In this document: positions 59,862 through 64,000 of the stretch, one piece after another | Layout: every line of letters begins with the position of its first letter | Position numbering within the stretch: the stretch's first letter is position 1 | Assembly (NCBI RefSeq): GCF_010667645.1 | Contig: NZ_WHZV01000003.1 | Location: 1 to 64,000 of the forward strand | Source: Bifidobacterium platyrrhinorum | Lineage (GTDB): Bacteria > Actinomycetota > Actinomycetes > Actinomycetales > Bifidobacteriaceae | Direction of reading: 5' to 3' | Length of the DNA stretch: 64,000 nt | The notes under the pieces: generated by a model | Told to the model about the DNA's origin: nothing | The model's database searches: none | Seen by the model: the letters and a program-made list of their open reading frames with translations, nothing else | Program-made: the position numbers and the translations under genes

Positions 59862-60635
59862 TCACCCGAGGCCCCACCCCAGCCACTGCGCCAACGGGGA
59901 CGGTTCCTCCGGCCTGTGGTCGAGACGGGAATCGACGTACAGCAGCAGGTAGGTGAACGCCGTCATCACGATCAGGACGGGCAATGTTCCGGCGACGGTG
60001 CCCGCAGTGCCCGCATACAGCGGCAGCATCCATCCGAAGCCGCGGGAGAGCGCGAGGACGACGGCGCCGCACGCGCACAGGTGCGCGGGCCAGGACAGGT
60101 CCCGCGCGGCCAACGCGCATGAGACGCGGCACGGCACCTGCACGGCGAAGTACAGGCCGATCAGCGCCAGGCAGATCCGGGCCGTGACGGCGGCCGGCGG
60201 CGCGAACGACGCGTCGGCCACCACGGCCAGGGTCCCCACCGTCACCGACGTCATCATGACGGCCGCCATGGTCGCCAGGCACGTCACGATGCGCGCGAAC
60301 AGACGCCGCGCCGGGCCGTGCGGGCACGATCCGCGCGTGAACCCGCGGCGCATGCCGGTGCATTCGGCGACGATGAGGGCGACCGCCGGCAGCTCCCAAT
60401 CGGAATCGGCGAACGAGTCGGAAAGGTCGTAGCACAGCATGCGCATCATCGTGCCGACGTCTGCGCCGGGCAGGTCCGCGAAGATGCGGATGTCGTCAAG
60501 CAGCAGCGTCAGGTTCACCATCATCGCGACGACGAGGAACGCCGACCGCAGCGCCGTGCGGCACAATAGCGCCGGCGTGGGCGCGGGCGGCGGCGCGAGA
60601 GGCGATGCGGCGGGCGTCATGGCGTCGGTGGTCAT
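59862..60635 (-). CDS. Membrane protein of unknown function
   Basis: A 257-residue protein with five or six hydrophobic segments (such as FLVVAMMVNLTLLL, TCLATMAAVMMTSVTVGTL, LIGLYFAVQV and LPVLIVMTAFTYLLLYV). The N-terminus is Pro/Ala-rich and the C-terminus short and charged. No family recognised. AAAGGA precedes the ATG. It follows the 155-residue gene by 21 nt and converges on the TIR-like receptor gene with a 10-nt gap. Confidence 0.65.
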   Translation of the reverse strand: MTTDAMTPAASPLAPPPAPTPALLCRTALRSAFLVVAMMVNLTLLLDDIRIFADLPGADVGTMMRMLCYDLSDSFADSDWELPAVALIVAECTGMRRGFTRGSCPHGPARRLFARIVTCLATMAAVMMTSVTVGTLAVVADASFAPPAAVTARICLALIGLYFAVQVPCRVSCALAARDLSWPAHLCACGAVVLALSRGFGWMLPLYAGTAGTVAGTLPVLIVMTAFTYLLLYVDSRLDHRPEEPSPLAQWLGWGLG

Positions 60636-60656
60636 GATGGGTCCTTTCCGTTCAGG

Positions 60657-61124
60657 TCAGCGGTCGTCGCGGCTGAACAGCAGCACGCTCACGCGGACAT
60701 GGTCGATGTCGTCGCGGGTGGCCATGGACCAGATGATCGTCATGGTGTTGTCGGACGGCAGTTCGGGGCCCATCGGCAGCATGCCGACCTGCCTGAAGCC
60801 CATGGAGCTGGGCATGAGGACATGGAACGACGCCTGGAACGCGGTGGGCGGCAGTTCGCCGGCCACCGCATCCGCCAGCGCGCGCTCGCCCAGAGTGTCG
60901 ATGGCCGGCTGGTCGTCGGCCGCCGCCGTGGCCGTGCCGCACCAGATGCGGTCGCTGTCGCGCGCGACTTTCAGCAGGGACTCGGCCTCGCCGAAGATGT
61001 TTCGCTCCGGGGGCTGGCAGTCGGCGAGCATGTCGGCGAAGGCCCCGACCGCCTGCGCGGTCCTACGGGCGGTGTCGTCGGTGTGATCGATGTGGTCGAT
61101 GTGATCGATGTGACGGTCGGACAT
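60657..61124 (-). CDS. Hypothetical protein with an Asp-His-Ile repeat start
   Basis: A 155-residue soluble protein of unknown family. It begins MSDRHIDHIDHIDHTDD, coded by a short tandem repeat (about 61087-61113). A helical middle is followed by strands around FHVLMPSSMGFRQVGM and TMTIIWSMATRDDIDHVRVSVLLF. AGGAGG precedes the ATG. The shared element copy C is 49 nt upstream, so it probably starts an operon with the membrane gene at 59862. Confidence 0.6.
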   Translation of the reverse strand: MSDRHIDHIDHIDHTDDTARRTAQAVGAFADMLADCQPPERNIFGEAESLLKVARDSDRIWCGTATAAADDQPAIDTLGERALADAVAGELPPTAFQASFHVLMPSSMGFRQVGMLPMGPELPSDNTMTIIWSMATRDDIDHVRVSVLLFSRDDR

Positions 61125-61172
61125 GGGAACCTCCTATGGATGATGCGGGGACCTTGGCGTCCCCGTACCGTC

Positions 61173-61206
61173 CATAGACGCATTCCGTCGGCGGCCCGCC
61201 GGATTT
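61173..61206 (-). promoter_or_regulatory. Shared 34-bp upstream element, copy C
   Basis: On the minus strand: AAATCC, 22 nt ending GAATGCG, then TCTATG. It matches copy B over ATGCGTCTATG-N-ACGG. A short GGGGAC/GTCCCC hairpin lies between it and the gene, as a similar stem does after copy A. Confidence 0.6.
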
Positions 61207-61224
61207 CCTTCCGGGCGTGTCGCG

Positions 61225-61959
61225 TCACGCGGGCGTGATGCTGACGCGTTCCGGCAACGCCCCGCCGGGGGAGGCGACCATGCCGAAACGCGCCGGGCGC
61301 ATGGCGACGCCCGTGGTGACGGGATCCAGCGTGGTGGACGTGCCGTCCGGCCAGTGCAGCGTCACCCGGTAGGTGCGTGGTTGCGTCTGTGATTCCAGCA
61401 GCACGACGACCATGCCGGGCTTCGTGTCATGGCGGCGCGCGAGCACCGTCAGCCGGTCGGCGTGGAACCGGACCTCCCACGCCTCCGGCGGCTCGGCATC
61501 CCCGTCGGGCGAGGCGTCCCCGCGCGTGCCGACGGTGGCGAGCATCGTCTCGTCGAACCGGCAGGCCTCCAACTCCAGGCTGAACAGATCCATGTCCCAG
61601 TCGACGTCCGTCCAGCCGCGGCCGGCGGCGTGCGCGATGTCCAGATTGGGGTGCGGACCGCCGTCGAGCTCCTCCCGGCGGATGGAACGCCGGAAGCCTT
61701 CGGGCAGCGCCTCCAATCCGGTCTCGTCCGCGGCGCCGATGGCGTCCTGGTACTCCTCCCAGATGCCGTTCACCCGGCTGATCAGTTCGGGATCCGCCAA
61801 TACCGCGTGGGCCAGCTCCTCGCCGAACCCTCCGGTCGCGCCCTGGGCGATGGTCCACGCCGAGATCTCGGGGCCCACACGGTCGTGCCACACCTCCCGT
61901 GCGGCCAGACGCGCGGCCGGGCCGTGCAGCAGGTCGTCGAACGTCCGATCGTCACTCAT
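61225..61959 (-). CDS. Hypothetical protein of the accessory operon
   Basis: A 244-residue acidic protein. The N-terminal half is helical (LISRVNGIWEEYQDAIGAADE). The C-terminal half is strand-rich (RTYRVTLHWPDGTSTTLDP). No signal peptide or membrane span and no recognised family. Its start overlaps the stop of the upstream gene (ATGAGTGA), so translation is probably coupled. Confidence 0.6.
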   Translation of the reverse strand: MSDDRTFDDLLHGPAARLAAREVWHDRVGPEISAWTIAQGATGGFGEELAHAVLADPELISRVNGIWEEYQDAIGAADETGLEALPEGFRRSIRREELDGGPHPNLDIAHAAGRGWTDVDWDMDLFSLELEACRFDETMLATVGTRGDASPDGDAEPPEAWEVRFHADRLTVLARRHDTKPGMVVVLLESQTQPRTYRVTLHWPDGTSTTLDPVTTGVAMRPARFGMVASPGGALPERVSITPA

Positions 61960-63985
61960 GGCCGTCGCCTTTCTCGTGTGTCCGGCTGTGGCCGCGCCCA
62001 TGCCCGTCGGGCTTCAGGGCGATGCCGCAGGGGGATTCGATGCAGACCGGGGGCAGGGGCGCCTTCTGGAGGAGGGCGACGAGATGCTCCGCGGCGTGCA
62101 GCACGTCCGCATCGGTGATCGTTCCGGAATCCGGATGCGGCGTGCCGGTCCTGTCGACGTGCATCCGGTCCCGTGCGCACCTGCGGGCGTCGAGGATTCC
62201 CTCGTGCGCGCGGTCGAGGCCGTCGTTGTTCCGCCGCCGCCCGATATCGGCCTTCGCCTTGGCCAGCGTCTTGTGCAGGGAGTCGATCTTCTCCCGGTTC
62301 TCCCGCGCTCCCTCCGGTGCGGAGGCTCCCGCGGCGAGACATCCCCAGCGCGCCGTGTCGACACGGCAGATCGGGGCGTCGGTGCGCAAATCGGTGTCGA
62401 GGACGCCTGCGACGGCGATGGAATCGCGCGTCAGCTTCATGGCGTCGCCGGCGGACCGGTCCCTGTCGAAGGCGGCGTCCAATAGGAGGACGGCCTTTTC
62501 GACGTCGTCCCTGTCGGCGAGCTCGTGCCTGCCCAGGGCGCCGATCATGTACATGAGACGCTTGAGCATGTCCTTGCCTTGGGTGCGGTCCCGGTCGGTG
62601 ACGTCTCGGGACCCGTCGCCCGGTTCCGCGGAATCCGTGGAATCCGTGGAATCCGTGGAATCCTCCCGTGTGGACGCCTTGCCTTGGGTGCGGTCCCGGT
62701 CGGTGACGTCTCGGGACCCGTCGCCCGGTTCCGTGGAATCCGTGGAATCCGTGGAATCCGTGGAATCCTCCCGTGTGGACGCCTTGCCTTGGGTGCGGTC
62801 TCGGTCGGTGACGTCTCGGGACCCGTCGCCCGGTTCCGTGGAATCCGTGGAATCCTCCCGTGTGGACGCCTCGATCTCACGCAGTGCCCGGCACCATCCC
62901 TCCCTGACCCTGAACGGCGCACAGTGCCCGTGGTCCTCGGCGGCCTCCCGGTCCAGCCAGCCGAAGAACGCCTTGAGCGTGTCCTTCTGGGATTCACGGC
63001 GCCGCCGTTTACGCCCGTCGTGCTCCGCGTCAAGCGCCGTCTGACGGTTGAGGCTCGTGGCCTCCCCGTTGTTTTCCCGCTCGCTTTCGATGGAGACGAG
63101 CCCCGGATCGCCCGACTGCGATCCGAGATACTTCAGACAGGCTTTCTTCAGTACGTGGCGGTCCTTCGTCATGTATCGCAGCACTTCCTCGACATTGGCC
63201 GTGGCCTGGTCGAAGCCGTTGCTCTGGGAGCGGCGGTTGGCCAGCGCCACGATGGCGTCCAATGCGGCGTCGTAGGCGATGGAACACGCCGCGTTCCCGG
63301 CATCGGAAGCCCCGTCCTTCGCATACCGGAGGTACATGTCCAACGTGGTGCGTCGTGCGATGAGCCACGCCTCGGCGGGGGTGGAGGGAATTGCGGAGGG
63401 CTCGGATCGTTCCCGTTGCACGGGACGGATGCAGCAGTGGTCCAGCAGCGCCTTGTAGTAGGCGCAGGCCAGTATCCAGATACGCACCGCGGGCACGGCG
63501 CGCGGGGTGCGCGCGACCGCGAAGTCGGGCCGGTTCCCGCCGTATGGCCGCGGAAGGAACGATTGGTCGAAGTTCCTGGAGATGAACTCGAGCCATTGGG
63601 TCCGCGCCAGGTCGACACGCCGTGCGAATTCCCCGCTCCCGCCGAAACCGGCGAGCGGGTTCCCCCGTATGCCCGCATAACTGGGACCGGCCGCCGCCTT
63701 CGCGGTCTCCTCATGGGAGAAGGCGGCGACGATGCCCTCGGACTGTCTCCTGAACCCGTCGTCGTCGACGGCACGCTCGGCCACCTCCCGTGCGATGCCC
63801 TCGTACCATTGCCGCGCGATGCCGCAGGCATCGTCGACGGGATCGCCGTACGGGAACCGTGGGTTGCGGTCGTTGCCGAACCGGTCCCGTCCGGGGGCGT
63901 CCCCGAACCGTCGCCGGAAATCCCTGCACCATTGCACCGCCCACGAACCGGCCTGCACGGCCAGCCGGCGTTTCGCCCGGCCCAT
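61952..63985 (-). CDS. Large hypothetical protein with an internal 35-residue repeat
   Basis: A 677-residue charged soluble protein with no recognised family. The N-terminal 320 residues are helical with segments such as WILACAYYKALLDHCCI and AWLIARRTTLDMYLRYAK. Then come three repeats starting ASTREDSTDST and ending TDRDRTQGK (about 373-471; 35, 35 and 29 residues), built around Asp-Ser-Thr triplets. A helical C-terminal part (LHKTLAKAKADIG) follows. The ATG at 63985 has no ribosome-binding site and the frame stays open to the window edge, so the true start may lie outside. The stop overlaps the next gene. Confidence 0.6.
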   Translation of the reverse strand: MGRAKRRLAVQAGSWAVQWCRDFRRRFGDAPGRDRFGNDRNPRFPYGDPVDDACGIARQWYEGIAREVAERAVDDDGFRRQSEGIVAAFSHEETAKAAAGPSYAGIRGNPLAGFGGSGEFARRVDLARTQWLEFISRNFDQSFLPRPYGGNRPDFAVARTPRAVPAVRIWILACAYYKALLDHCCIRPVQRERSEPSAIPSTPAEAWLIARRTTLDMYLRYAKDGASDAGNAACSIAYDAALDAIVALANRRSQSNGFDQATANVEEVLRYMTKDRHVLKKACLKYLGSQSGDPGLVSIESERENNGEATSLNRQTALDAEHDGRKRRRRESQKDTLKAFFGWLDREAAEDHGHCAPFRVREGWCRALREIEASTREDSTDSTEPGDGSRDVTDRDRTQGKASTREDSTDSTDSTDSTEPGDGSRDVTDRDRTQGKASTREDSTDSTDSTDSAEPGDGSRDVTDRDRTQGKDMLKRLMYMIGALGRHELADRDDVEKAVLLLDAAFDRDRSAGDAMKLTRDSIAVAGVLDTDLRTDAPICRVDTARWGCLAAGASAPEGARENREKIDSLHKTLAKAKADIGRRRNNDGLDRAHEGILDARRCARDRMHVDRTGTPHPDSGTITDADVLHAAEHLVALLQKAPLPPVCIESPCGIALKPDGHGRGHSRTHEKGDGHE
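62572..62868. repeat. In-frame minisatellite (105-bp units)
   Basis: Units at 62572-62676 and 62677-62781 (105 bp each) and 62782-62868 (87 bp). The third lacks two copies of the inner 9-bp GGAATCCGT unit. All lengths are multiples of three, so copy change keeps the reading frame. Confidence 0.92.
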
Positions 63986-64000
63986 GATCGTGGCATCGGT

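Noticed and set aside
62572..62868. CRISPR-like array
   Set aside because: Units are contiguous, in frame and without unique spacers; it is a coding minisatellite.
51111..63985. Integrative element with attachment sites
   Set aside because: No integrase, no tRNA at the left boundary and no flanking direct repeat seen; the right boundary is outside the window.

Overview
The window is a high-GC actinobacterial chromosome segment that reads as Bifidobacterium; I do not assign a species. Pointers to the genus are the large amount of alpha-glucan and polyol metabolism (malQ, glgX, a GH31 glycosidase, ROK, AraC and LacI-type control), a fused aldehyde-alcohol dehydrogenase AdhE, and the order of the informational genes. 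No rRNA, CRISPR array, insertion sequence or phage module is visible. There is one tRNA, tRNA-Ser(GCU), at the left end.

Layout. 0-5 kb: tRNA, a membrane-anchored CapA-family protein, a 2-hydroxyacid dehydrogenase, a YigZ/IMPACT protein and a helical-repeat protein. 4.9-11.2 kb: malQ, the rplM-rpsI operon and a convergent glgX with a long C-terminal tail. 11.3-23 kb: a polyol/glycoside island with two zinc-type dehydrogenases, each paired with an RbtT/DalT/CsbX-type MFS permease, an AraC regulator, a GH31 glycosidase behind two copies of a LacI-type operator, and a ROK repressor. 23-26 kb: adhE with a Rex-type redox operator. 26-36 kb: mixed enzymes and transporters, a sortase-anchored surface protein, and a PfkB-fold protein that seems to lack its catalytic aspartate. 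36-51 kb: housekeeping genes (rpmB, recG, rsmD, a nitroreductase-like gene, the ffh / rpsP-khpA-rimM-trmD set, cysS, a glutamine amidotransferase, an ABC-F ATPase).

51.1 kb to the right edge is an accessory locus of mostly unnamed genes and the most interesting part of the window. Three of its proteins begin with a related TIR-like/DUF4062-like domain that shares Trp, FxxR and Glu landmarks. One stands alone, one is fused to TPR-like repeats, and one is fused to a transmembrane helix and a C-terminal domain and is coupled by an ATGA overlap to a multi-pass membrane protein. Around them lie a YbjN-like protein, a FitA/VapC-type toxin-antitoxin pair, a DUF3825 protein, a second membrane protein, and an operon of unknown proteins, one of which carries an in-frame 105-bp minisatellite. 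Three minus-strand genes or operons in the locus share a 34-bp upstream element with identical internal spacing. This suggests one regulon, possibly a stress-sensing or anti-phage module; that function is inference.

Several starts were moved from the longest open frame to one with a ribosome-binding site. These include GTG for the GH31 gene and TTG for rpsP.
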